Source of the DNA: a virus | Direction: 5' to 3' (one strand) | DNA length: 64,000 nt | Virus record (IMG/VR): IMGVR_UViG_3300010354_000075 | Coordinates: 1-64,000 of that record | In this document: one piece after another, positions 56,799-63,288 of the stretch | How positions within the stretch are numbered: position 1 is the stretch's first letter | How the letters are laid out: each line of letters starts with the position of its first letter | Program-made: the position numbers and the translations under genes | Notes under the pieces: model-generated | Databases searched by the model: none | Told to the model about the DNA's origin: nothing | Seen by the model: only the letters and a program-made list of their open reading frames with translations

Positions 56799-56807
56799 GT
56801 TTACAAT
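56779..56807 (+). promoter_or_regulatory. sigma-70-type promoter of gp55 operon
   Basis: TTGACA at 56779-56784, a 17-nt spacer and TACAAT at 56802-56807: a consensus -35 box, ideal spacing and a one-mismatch -10 box. The start of transcription would fall about 56814, just before the GAGGTG ribosome-binding site (56816-56821) of gp55. It would be read by unmodified host RNA polymerase, which suits a gene that must be expressed before late transcription. Confidence 0.72.
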
Positions 56808-56824
56808 TTAACAACGAGGTGCAA

Positions 56825-57646
56825 ATGAAAGTTAATTACTTAAACAACAAAGACTTACTAGAAGAAATACACAAATCAAAAAACACTTATTGCTCATTTA
56901 CCAAACCAGAATATCATCGCTATGATGTTATTTTGCCTAATATTGACAAAATTAATATAAGAACTATAGCCGATGCTAAACGTGCTCATGCCAAACGACT
57001 CAGTGTACAAGCTTATGAAGCACGTAAGCAAGCTGGAGAAAAAGTCAAATTAGCTGAATGCGAAGTGGACTATAAAAAGATTCCTAAATCGGATTTAATT
57101 TTCCGAATAATGACTTTTGATCATATACCATTAAACACTACACGAAAAAAGAATCCAAAAACTACAGCAGATGGACGCGACAAAGTTAACTTTCCTCCAT
57201 TCCAACATTATAAATTTAATGAAGATGATGTATTAGTTTGTGTAGGCAAAAGTCATTGGCGAGGGTCTGTAGACAAAGGAAAATTTAGTAAAGATCACGG
57301 TCAAATTACTAACACTCTAGCTAAAATGTATATTAAACTTTGTGAAAGATATGCTACTAGAGGTAATGTTAGAGGTTATACCTATAACGACGAAATGCGT
57401 GGACAGGCTATTTTACAATTAACACAAATTGGATTACAATTCGATGAATCAAAATCAGACAATCCTTTTGCGTACTTTACTGCTGCTGTAACTAATAGTT
57501 TTGTACGCATTATCAATATTGAAAAACGCAATCAAGTAATAAGAGACGACTTGCTAGAAATGAATGGCATGAATCCAAGTTATAGTAGAACTGGGCAAGG
57601 AGAATATGTGGCGGCACTTAGACGAAACGAAGGGTATGACGAATGA
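56825..57646 (+). CDS. gp55: late-transcription sigma factor gp55
   Basis: A 273-residue homologue of T4 gp55 (185 residues), the phage sigma factor that directs host RNA polymerase to late promoters with the sliding clamp and co-activator. The conserved sigma-2-like part is at ~184-240: YTYNDEMRGQAILQLTQIGL, then DNPFAYFTAAVTNSFVRIIN and EKRNQVIRDDLLE. The N-terminal ~150 residues, including KRAHAKRLSVQAYEARKQAG, are longer than in T4 and could hold additional DNA or polymerase contacts. I choose the ATG at 56825, preceded by GAGGTG, over an in-frame GTG at 56792. It is transcribed from a sigma-70-type promoter and overlaps the next gene by 4 nt. Confidence 0.9.
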   Translation: MKVNYLNNKDLLEEIHKSKNTYCSFTKPEYHRYDVILPNIDKINIRTIADAKRAHAKRLSVQAYEARKQAGEKVKLAECEVDYKKIPKSDLIFRIMTFDHIPLNTTRKKNPKTTADGRDKVNFPPFQHYKFNEDDVLVCVGKSHWRGSVDKGKFSKDHGQITNTLAKMYIKLCERYATRGNVRGYTYNDEMRGQAILQLTQIGLQFDESKSDNPFAYFTAAVTNSFVRIINIEKRNQVIRDDLLEMNGMNPSYSRTGQGEYVAALRRNEGYDE

Positions 57647-57801
57647 TAACATATGTAACAGTGAAGGTAGGCGAAGGACACTATTTGAAACTTGTATTCA
57701 CTAGAATGACTGAAGATGACAACTGGATTTGTCAAATGGAGAATACCCTAATGTCAGAAGTACAGCAAATTATAGGAAAGGACATTTATGGGCCTTTTTA
57801 A
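57643..57801 (+). CDS. small unknown protein between gp55 and gp47
   Basis: A 52-residue frame (MITYVTVKVGEGHYLKLVF at the start, DIYGPF at the end). The ATG is in an ATGA overlap with the gp55 stop and the stop overlaps the gp47 start by 14 nt. This tiling is strong support for a translated gene. The sequence alternates hydrophobic and polar residues in the first half (likely two beta strands) and ends in a helix. No family is recognised. Confidence 0.62.
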   Translation: MITYVTVKVGEGHYLKLVFTRMTEDDNWICQMENTLMSEVQQIIGKDIYGPF

Positions 57802-58798
57802 AAAAGTAGCCTGCTTAACTGACATTCACTTCGGTTTAAAATCTAATAGTCAAACACACAATCAAGACTGTGAAGACTTTGTTGACTGGTATATTGCTAA
57901 GGCAAAGGAGGAAGGATGTGATACTGGAATTTTTCTCGGTGATTGGCATCATAATCGTAATAGTCTTAATATTACTACTATGGATTTCTCTCTCAGAGCT
58001 TTGGAGAAACTTGGTAGTAGCTTTGATCAGTTTTTCTTTTTTCCTGGCAATCATGATCTATATTATAAAGATAAACGAGATATACACTCAGTGGAGTTTG
58101 GAAAATATATTCCAGGAGTCACAGTCGTACATCATCCCACGACCATAGACGACGTAACATTATGTCCTTGGTTAATTGGAGATGAATGGAAAGCTATTTC
58201 AAAACAAAAAGGTCAATATATATTTGGGCATTTTGAACTGCCTAGCTTTTATATGAATGCTATGGTTCAAATGCCTGATCATGGAGAGATACAACTTAAT
58301 CATTTTGCCAATTACGAGCTAGGATTCAGCGGTCACTTTCACAAAAGACAACAACGCGGTAATATGGTATACATTGGTAATTGTTTCCCGCACAACTATT
58401 CAGACAATTGGGATAACGATCGAGGAATGATGATTTTAGAATGGGGTAAAAAACCAGAATATCACACTTGGCCCGGACAACCTACTTACAGAACTACTAA
58501 ACTTAGCGAGTTGATTGATCGCGCTAATGATATTATACTACCTAAAACACATCTTCGTGTGAGCTTAGATATAGATATTAGCTACGAAGAAGCAAATTTT
58601 ATTAAAGAAAAATTTATGGGCGATTATCCTATTAGAGAACTAACACTTGTTCCAGAAAAAAAGGAAGTAGAGATAATCAGCAATATTGAAATACAAGAAT
58701 TTGAAAGTGTAGACCAAATTGTAACGAATCAGCTGGTCAATATAGATAGCGATACCTACGATAAAAAAGTTCTACTGTCAATTTATAACAATTTATGA
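57788..58798 (+). CDS. gp47: recombination endonuclease subunit gp47 (Mre11/SbcD-like)
   Basis: A 336-residue homologue of T4 gp47 (339 residues), the nuclease half of the gp46/47 complex. The complex resects DNA ends for recombination-dependent replication and helps degrade host DNA. The five metallophosphoesterase motifs are visible: DIHFG (D12, H14), GDWHHNRN (~52), GNHDLYY (~88), GHFELPS (~148) and GHFHKRQ (~180). They hold two metal ions, as in Mre11. It overlaps gp46 by 4 nt (ATGA), the standard arrangement for the pair in T4-like phages. Confidence 0.92.
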   Translation: MGLFKKVACLTDIHFGLKSNSQTHNQDCEDFVDWYIAKAKEEGCDTGIFLGDWHHNRNSLNITTMDFSLRALEKLGSSFDQFFFFPGNHDLYYKDKRDIHSVEFGKYIPGVTVVHHPTTIDDVTLCPWLIGDEWKAISKQKGQYIFGHFELPSFYMNAMVQMPDHGEIQLNHFANYELGFSGHFHKRQQRGNMVYIGNCFPHNYSDNWDNDRGMMILEWGKKPEYHTWPGQPTYRTTKLSELIDRANDIILPKTHLRVSLDIDISYEEANFIKEKFMGDYPIRELTLVPEKKEVEIISNIEIQEFESVDQIVTNQLVNIDSDTYDKKVLLSIYNNL

Positions 58799-60573
58799 TA
58801 AGATTAAAAACACTAACAGTTAAAAATTTTATGAGTGTGGGTAACCAGACTCAAGCTGTAGATTTTACTAGAGAACATTTAACACTTGTACTAGGCGAAA
58901 ACTTAGATATGGGTGGCGACGACAATGGCAGTCGCAACGGTACTGGTAAAACTACTATTGTAAATGCCCTTAGTTATGGATTATTTGGACAAGCTCTGAC
59001 AAATATTAAAAAAGATAATCTAATCAACAAAATTAATAATAAAAATATGTTGGTTACATTAGCGTTTGAAAAAGATGGGCAGGATTATCGTATCGAACGA
59101 GGTCGTAAACCCAACATATTAAAGTTCTATGTTAATGATATAGAGCAGGAAAACAACGAAACCGATGATAGTCAAGGCGATGTTAGAGAAACACAAAAGG
59201 ATCTAGCAGATATACTTGGTATGAGTCACGATATGTTCAAACACATAGTGGCTCTTAACACGTATACTGAGCCATTTCTCAGTATGCGAGCGAATGAGCA
59301 ACGTGAGATTATTGAACAACTGCTAGGTATAACTTTATTAAGTGAAAAAGCCGAGACTCTTAAAGAACTGATACGCATATCTAAGGATCAGATCCAACAA
59401 GAATCTGCTAATATCGAAGCAGCAAAGAAGTCTAACGAGAAAATACAACAAAGTATCGATGGTTTAGAAATTAAAAAAAGTGCTTGGTATAATCAACAAG
59501 AACAAGATTGTCTCAAACTAGCCGAAAAGATCATAGAACTACAAAGTGTTGATATAGAAAAAGAACTAGAGCAACATGCTAAACTAAAAACCTATGACGA
59601 ACTAAGCGCAAAGATTAAAGCTCTACACAAACAAAAGGCTACACTTGAAACCAGTGTAATGCAGGCCGACAAAACAGTAAACAAATATAAAAAAGAATTA
59701 GAAAAGCTAGCAGATAACAAATGTCCTGCTTGTGAACAAGGCTTACATACAGATAAACATGAAGAAATGATTACTGTGGCTAAGAAAAATCTAGATGATT
59801 CCTATATATTTTTACAAGGAGTCAGCGATAGCTATGCTACTGTGATACAAGAACTAGAAGACATCGGTGATATTAATGGCAGACCTACTACTTTCTACGA
59901 TAGTCTGGAAGAAGCATTAAGACATCAAAACAATTTAGCTAGTCTAGAAGACGCCTTAGGTAAACGACAACAAGAAATAGATCCTTACACTGAGCAAATT
60001 GAAGAACTTAAAAATACAGCACTTCAAGAAATTAGTTGGGACACTGTAAATGAATTATCTGCTGTTAAGGATCATCAGGAATTCTTATTAAAACTATTAA
60101 CAAATAAAGATAGCTTTATTAGAAAGAAAATTATTGATCAAAATTTAAGCTATTTAAATAGCAGACTAACTTACTATCTCGATAAAATGGGCTTGCCACA
60201 TCAAGTTACATTCTTAAACGACTTAAATGTAGAAATTACACAGCTGGGTCAAGACTTAGATTTTGATAATTTAAGTCGAGGCGAGCGTAATCGATTAATA
60301 CTTGGGTTAAGTTGGAGTTTTAGAGATGTATGGGAAAGCTTGTACCAAAATATCAATCTATTATTTGTAGATGAGCTTATAGATAACGGGTTAGATGCTA
60401 GCGGTGTGGAGAATGCTCTTAGTGTTTTAAAGAAAATGGCACGAGAACGTAGTAAAAATATCTATTTGATTAGCCATAAAGATGAACTTATCGGTCGTGT
60501 AAACAACGTCCTTAAGGTAATTAAGGAAAATGGGTTCACTAGTTATAGTACAGACTTAGATATCACTGATTAA
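58795..60573 (+). CDS. gp46: recombination endonuclease subunit gp46 (Rad50/SbcC-like ATPase)
   Basis: A 592-residue homologue of T4 gp46 (560 residues), the ATPase half of the resection complex. The Walker A motif is GSRNGTGKTT at 45-54. A long coiled coil (~190-440) is interrupted by the zinc-hook KCPACEQG at ~309, where two molecules dimerise. The ABC signature LSRGERNRL is near 492 and Walker B LLFVDELIDNGLD near 523. The order is typical Rad50. Its stop overlaps the next ATG (TAATG). Confidence 0.92.
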   Translation: MIRLKTLTVKNFMSVGNQTQAVDFTREHLTLVLGENLDMGGDDNGSRNGTGKTTIVNALSYGLFGQALTNIKKDNLINKINNKNMLVTLAFEKDGQDYRIERGRKPNILKFYVNDIEQENNETDDSQGDVRETQKDLADILGMSHDMFKHIVALNTYTEPFLSMRANEQREIIEQLLGITLLSEKAETLKELIRISKDQIQQESANIEAAKKSNEKIQQSIDGLEIKKSAWYNQQEQDCLKLAEKIIELQSVDIEKELEQHAKLKTYDELSAKIKALHKQKATLETSVMQADKTVNKYKKELEKLADNKCPACEQGLHTDKHEEMITVAKKNLDDSYIFLQGVSDSYATVIQELEDIGDINGRPTTFYDSLEEALRHQNNLASLEDALGKRQQEIDPYTEQIEELKNTALQEISWDTVNELSAVKDHQEFLLKLLTNKDSFIRKKIIDQNLSYLNSRLTYYLDKMGLPHQVTFLNDLNVEITQLGQDLDFDNLSRGERNRLILGLSWSFRDVWESLYQNINLLFVDELIDNGLDASGVENALSVLKKMARERSKNIYLISHKDELIGRVNNVLKVIKENGFTSYSTDLDITD

Positions 60574-60863
60574 TGGACACGCACGAACAACTAGTACACT
60601 TGTTTAGACAATATTTTGAAGCTAATCAAGAATGGGAAAGAAAACAAACACACACATCTGGTATAAAATGTAGAAACCTATTGGCAGAAATGCGAATATT
60701 GGCACGTAAACGTAGGGCAGAAATAATGAAAGTAAGGCACGAAAAACCTAGTCAATCAAGTCCAGGCTACTTTGAATCAAATCGACGTAAGGCAGAATTA
60801 AAAAAGACTAAACAAGTTGATGTCGTGGTACCACCAGAATCAACTGATAACAGAACTTCCTGA
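60573..60863 (+). CDS. small basic protein after gp46
   Basis: A 96-residue basic, helical protein (LFRQYFEANQEWERKQTHTS, then EMRILARKRRAEIMKVRHEK). Long amphipathic helices rich in Lys and Arg suggest nucleic-acid or protein binding. The tail (VVVPPESTDNRTS) overlaps the GIY-YIG gene by 44 nt. It is found in a replication/recombination block, so a DNA-related role is plausible. No named family is recognised. Confidence 0.6.
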   Translation: MDTHEQLVHLFRQYFEANQEWERKQTHTSGIKCRNLLAEMRILARKRRAEIMKVRHEKPSQSSPGYFESNRRKAELKKTKQVDVVVPPESTDNRTS

Positions 60864-61248
60864 AGATTGTATTGGATTTGTATATTGTATAACCAATATT
60901 ACGACCGGACGAATGTATATAGGCAAAAAACTGGCAAAATTTAGTAAAACCACATATAAAGTAGTAAAATTAAAAAACGGCACAAAGAAAAAGAAACGAA
61001 TTAAGTCAAAAATAGACTCAGACTGGCAAACATACTACGGCTCCAACGACGAACTCAACAGAGATGTAACACAATTAGGCACAGACAAATTTCACAGAGA
61101 GATACTTTATTACTGCAAAAGTAAGGCAGAGTGTAGTTACATCGAGGCAAAAGAACAATTCACAAGACGAGTACTGGAATCTAATGAATACTACAATGGT
61201 CAGATCAGTGTTCGTGTCCATGGCTCACACATCAAAGGCAAATTATGA
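60820..61248 (+). CDS. GIY-YIG nuclease-like protein
   Basis: A ~142-residue protein with the GIY-YIG fold at the front: IGFVYCITNITTGRMYIGKK supplies the GIY and YIG strands (as FVY and YIG). It is followed by 'WQTYYGSNDELNRDV' and a conserved glutamate in SYIEAKEQF, the usual catalytic Glu position. Free-standing GIY-YIG proteins (Seg type) are common in T4-like phages and can act as homing or repair nucleases. The basic stretch KNGTKKKKRIKSK suits DNA binding. The ATG at 60820 is preferred to a TTG at 60817. Confidence 0.8.
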   Translation: MSWYHQNQLITELPEDCIGFVYCITNITTGRMYIGKKLAKFSKTTYKVVKLKNGTKKKKRIKSKIDSDWQTYYGSNDELNRDVTQLGTDKFHREILYYCKSKAECSYIEAKEQFTRRVLESNEYYNGQISVRVHGSHIKGKL

Positions 61249-61430
61249 AAATCACAGCTACAAATAAAAACGAATACGCATTAACTAAAATGCCCTGGGG
61301 CAAATATAAAGGCAGATTTATGAAGGAAATACCAGATGATTATATCATCTGGGCAGTAAAAAACTGGAAAGACGAAGCTACAGCACACATGTTTGTAGTG
61401 GAAATGGCCAGAAGAAACATACAAATTTAA
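61245..61430 (+). CDS. DUF3820-like small protein
   Basis: A 61-residue protein with the core MPWGKYKGRFMKEIPDDYII followed by WAVKNW. It fits the 'MP-GK(Y/H)KG--(L/I/M)-(E/D)-P-DYL-W' signature of the DUF3820 family, a small domain found in phages and bacteria and sometimes named a putative quorum-sensing-regulated virulence factor on thin evidence. The start overlaps the GIY-YIG stop (ATGA). The function is unknown; it may bind nucleic acids. It is the last gene before the structured non-coding region. Confidence 0.72.
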   Translation: MKITATNKNEYALTKMPWGKYKGRFMKEIPDDYIIWAVKNWKDEATAHMFVVEMARRNIQI

Positions 61431-61627
61431 CAGTAATAGCTAGCGCAGGCTTATATCGTGCGCCTATGACAAGGGGTTTAACTACGCCTGGACAGAAGTC
61501 TCATCGCTGTAATGAGCACTCAGCAACTACCCTGAAAGAGGATGATGATCAGATATGCCTTCCCATACAACTGATTTTGCTGTTTAAGATTTCTATCAAA
61601 GGCTAAAAGAAGGGAGAAAACCCCTAC

Positions 61628-61659
61628 GTTAACAAAGATGATAGCGTATTTTTGTTAAC
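61628..61659 (+). other. 9-bp perfect hairpin in candidate RNA
   Basis: GTTAACAAA (61628-61636) and TTTGTTAAC (61651-61659) pair perfectly around the 14-nt loop GATGATAGCGTATT. The long loop is large enough to pair with another segment. No T-tract follows, so a terminator is unlikely. Confidence 0.6.
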
Positions 61660-61757
61660 CGCCGTCGTAATAAAGACGTGGCTCGAGGTACCGGACGACC
61701 GCCTCTGTAATGCCATAACGCTGTGTGACATTGTGCAACTCGGATAATGTTATTTTT

Positions 61758-61775
61758 TAGCCCGGAAACGGGCTA
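61758..61775 (+). other. 7-bp hairpin with GAAA tetraloop
   Basis: TAGCCCG-GAAA-CGGGCTA. GNRA loops on GC stems are typical of folded RNAs that dock into receptors. A T-run precedes the stem, but neither strand has one after it, so it is not an intrinsic terminator. Confidence 0.65.
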
Positions 61776-61880
61776 AGTGTGACTGAACAATCTGGATAAT
61801 ATCTAAGTGCTTCGCACTGATTATAACTAAAAAAATGCTCGAGCATAAGCGAAGAGCAGATGAACGCAGTTCATCTCTAA

Positions 61881-61886
61881 TAAATA
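61881..61886 (+). promoter_or_regulatory. late-box-like TAAATA immediately before the head-protein gene
   Basis: CTAATAAATA ends six bases before the ATG at 61893, directly after a 7-bp hairpin. gp25 shows the same layout (CTAATAAATA, then five bases and ATG). If either is a promoter, the transcript would be nearly leaderless. It may equally be chance in AT-rich DNA. Confidence 0.3.
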
Positions 61887-61892
61887 CATATT

Positions 61893-63065
61893 ATGAAAGT
61901 TCTTGATATTATTCTAGAAAAAACACCTAGCTCTCCTACTAGTCCTAGTACTCCTTCTAGTCCTACACCTAAAGCACCTTTTAGAAAAAGACCTAAAAAA
62001 CCTCCAGTAGTACCAGCTTCTCCTCCGAGTACAACACCGAAGCCAGGTTCTGGTGTTCCTAAACGTGCTAGTTCTGAAATGAAACTACTAGACTGGTTTA
62101 CTAAGAGAGCCAAAGCTAGTAAAACTAGGATGGATCGAGCAGAGAAAGTTTATAATGGAAGATTCGCTACTAGATTAAAATGGCTTTTTAGATTAGTAGG
62201 TCTCACTACAGCAGTATACGAATTATATGCTACATTAGATGAATTAGAAGAGTGGTATACTACAGGAAAACCTTTACCTAAAAGCGATGGTACTAGTGCT
62301 CCTATGACCAAAGCAGGATACGAGCAGCTTAGAGAATTAGCATTTGGAACATTTCAGATACAAGTGTTGATTCCTATAGTTACACCGTGGATATTAAGAT
62401 TTGTTAAAGGTGTTTTATTAGTTAATTGGATTAAACGAATTGGAGCATTTGCTAGTGCTCCGGTTACAGCAGGTGTCAGTGTTGCTGCTATGCTGGCTAC
62501 TGAAGCAGGTGTAGCTGCTTTTCAAGCATGGTTAGGCAGTAGTGCCGGACGTGACTGGATTATTAACAGTATCTTTATGGAACCAATTAGACTATTTGGT
62601 AAATTTGGAGACACTGCTGCTAATGCTCTAAGTAAAGCATTTACTGGCAAGACCAGTTATGAAAAAGCAGACGAGAAGAGAGATAAAATTGTTGGACCTT
62701 CAGGGCAAGGAGGCCAAGAATCTGATAGAGCACTTCCTCCACCGGCTTCTGATTACAGAGATTCTTCTATTAGATATACCAGAGGAAAAGATGTGTATGT
62801 AGGCGGAGTTCCTGTTACCGATGCTGATGGATATTTAGATCCAAGAGCACTAGATAACATAGGTGTTATATCAGCAAGAAACCAGGCACAAAAAAGAGGA
62901 CAAAAAGATCCGCTCTCAGGAATTCCGCAACGACCAGGAAAGCCACCAATAGAATTGTATGAGCCTGACAAGGAAGTTGTTCCTGCTGGCGGAGATCGCA
63001 GAGGATCTACTAAAGATACTCAAGCAGCTTGGGAAAAGAAAAATCAAAAGCCAACGGCTGCTTAA
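61893..63065 (+). CDS. candidate internal head/injected protein
   Basis: A 390-residue protein with a distinct layout. The N-terminal amphipathic helix MKVLDIILEKT resembles the capsid-targeting peptide of T4 internal proteins (MKTYQEFIAEA-type). A Pro/Ser/Thr-rich linker follows (~12-60). Helical basic segments come next, and then a hydrophobic stretch at ~150-220 (FQIQVLIPIVTPWILRFVKG and APVTAGVSVAAMLATEAGVA) that could insert in a membrane. The charged, Gly/Pro-rich C-terminal ~150 residues are probably disordered. This suits a protein packed in the head and ejected with the DNA, but that is inference. It ends in a 4-nt convergent overlap with the gp51-like gene. Confidence 0.5.
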   Translation: MKVLDIILEKTPSSPTSPSTPSSPTPKAPFRKRPKKPPVVPASPPSTTPKPGSGVPKRASSEMKLLDWFTKRAKASKTRMDRAEKVYNGRFATRLKWLFRLVGLTTAVYELYATLDELEEWYTTGKPLPKSDGTSAPMTKAGYEQLRELAFGTFQIQVLIPIVTPWILRFVKGVLLVNWIKRIGAFASAPVTAGVSVAAMLATEAGVAAFQAWLGSSAGRDWIINSIFMEPIRLFGKFGDTAANALSKAFTGKTSYEKADEKRDKIVGPSGQGGQESDRALPPPASDYRDSSIRYTRGKDVYVGGVPVTDADGYLDPRALDNIGVISARNQAQKRGQKDPLSGIPQRPGKPPIELYEPDKEVVPAGGDRRGSTKDTQAAWEKKNQKPTAA

Positions 63066-63283
63066 AGCAAGGGCATTCCACTTTTCTTAGTCAATTCAAT
63101 GTTTTCTTTGATAATAACAGAGATAATGCTTCTATCTTCAAAGCTATAGTTATGAAAAAGATCTTGACTAGTAACACCGCCGCGCATATACCAAGCTAGT
63201 CTAAATATTTCTTCTTTGATTCCCCGCGCTTGATCGTCTAATGTTTTTAGATAATCCTCTATATCAGAGTTAGGCAAGGACAA
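63062..63283 (-). CDS. gp51: small baseplate hub assembly protein, gp51-like
   Basis: A 73-residue helical protein: MSLPNSDIEDYLKTLDDQAR, then LAWYMRGGVTSQDLFHNYSF and VIIKENIELTKKSGMPLL. The 'MRG(G/S)(V/L)------------(I)IKENIE-TKKSG-P' pattern is what I know from small proteins next to gp26 in marine T4-like phages, annotated as gp51, the hub assembly catalyst. T4 gp51 is much longer (249), so homology over the full length cannot be claimed. It follows gp26 after 5 nt, matching the T4 gene order 26-51. Confidence 0.6.
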   Translation of the reverse strand: MSLPNSDIEDYLKTLDDQARGIKEEIFRLAWYMRGGVTSQDLFHNYSFEDRSIISVIIKENIELTKKSGMPLL

Positions 63284-63288
63284 TAAGG

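Larger units (their letters stand above)
61431..61880 (+). ncRNA. candidate structured non-coding RNA / leader
   Basis: A ~450-nt stretch without any plausible gene. Its GC content is about 44% by hand count over 61441-61860, clearly above the flanking genes. It contains at least five perfect hairpins. These are CTCAT/ATGAG (61500-61516), GTTAACAAA/TTTGTTAAC with a 14-nt loop (61628-61659), TAGCCCG/CGGGCTA closed by a GAAA tetraloop (61758-61775), AGTGC/GCACT with a TTC loop (61806-61818), and AGATGAA/TTCATCT (61858-61876). AGGGAGAAAACCCC near 61611 may add another. I could not match it to a tRNA, tmRNA, RNase P or group I intron. The strand is assumed plus because neighbours on both sides are plus. 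Confidence 0.55.

Noticed and set aside
57870-58148. 92-residue hydrophobic frame within gp47
   Set aside because: It lies wholly inside the gp47 gene, whose motifs are intact; it is a shadow frame.
61441-61660. Group I intron core, suggested by GATCAGATATGCC (like the S element) near a GIY-YIG gene
   Set aside because: No matching R element or P7 pairing could be found, and the region does not interrupt a recognisable gene.
61740-61800. Intrinsic terminator at the TAGCCCG-GAAA-CGGGCTA hairpin
   Set aside because: No T-run follows the stem on either strand; the T-run lies before it.
61431-61892. tRNA or tmRNA gene
   Set aside because: No T-loop GGTTCGA-type sequence, no cloverleaf and no CCA-end arrangement was seen.
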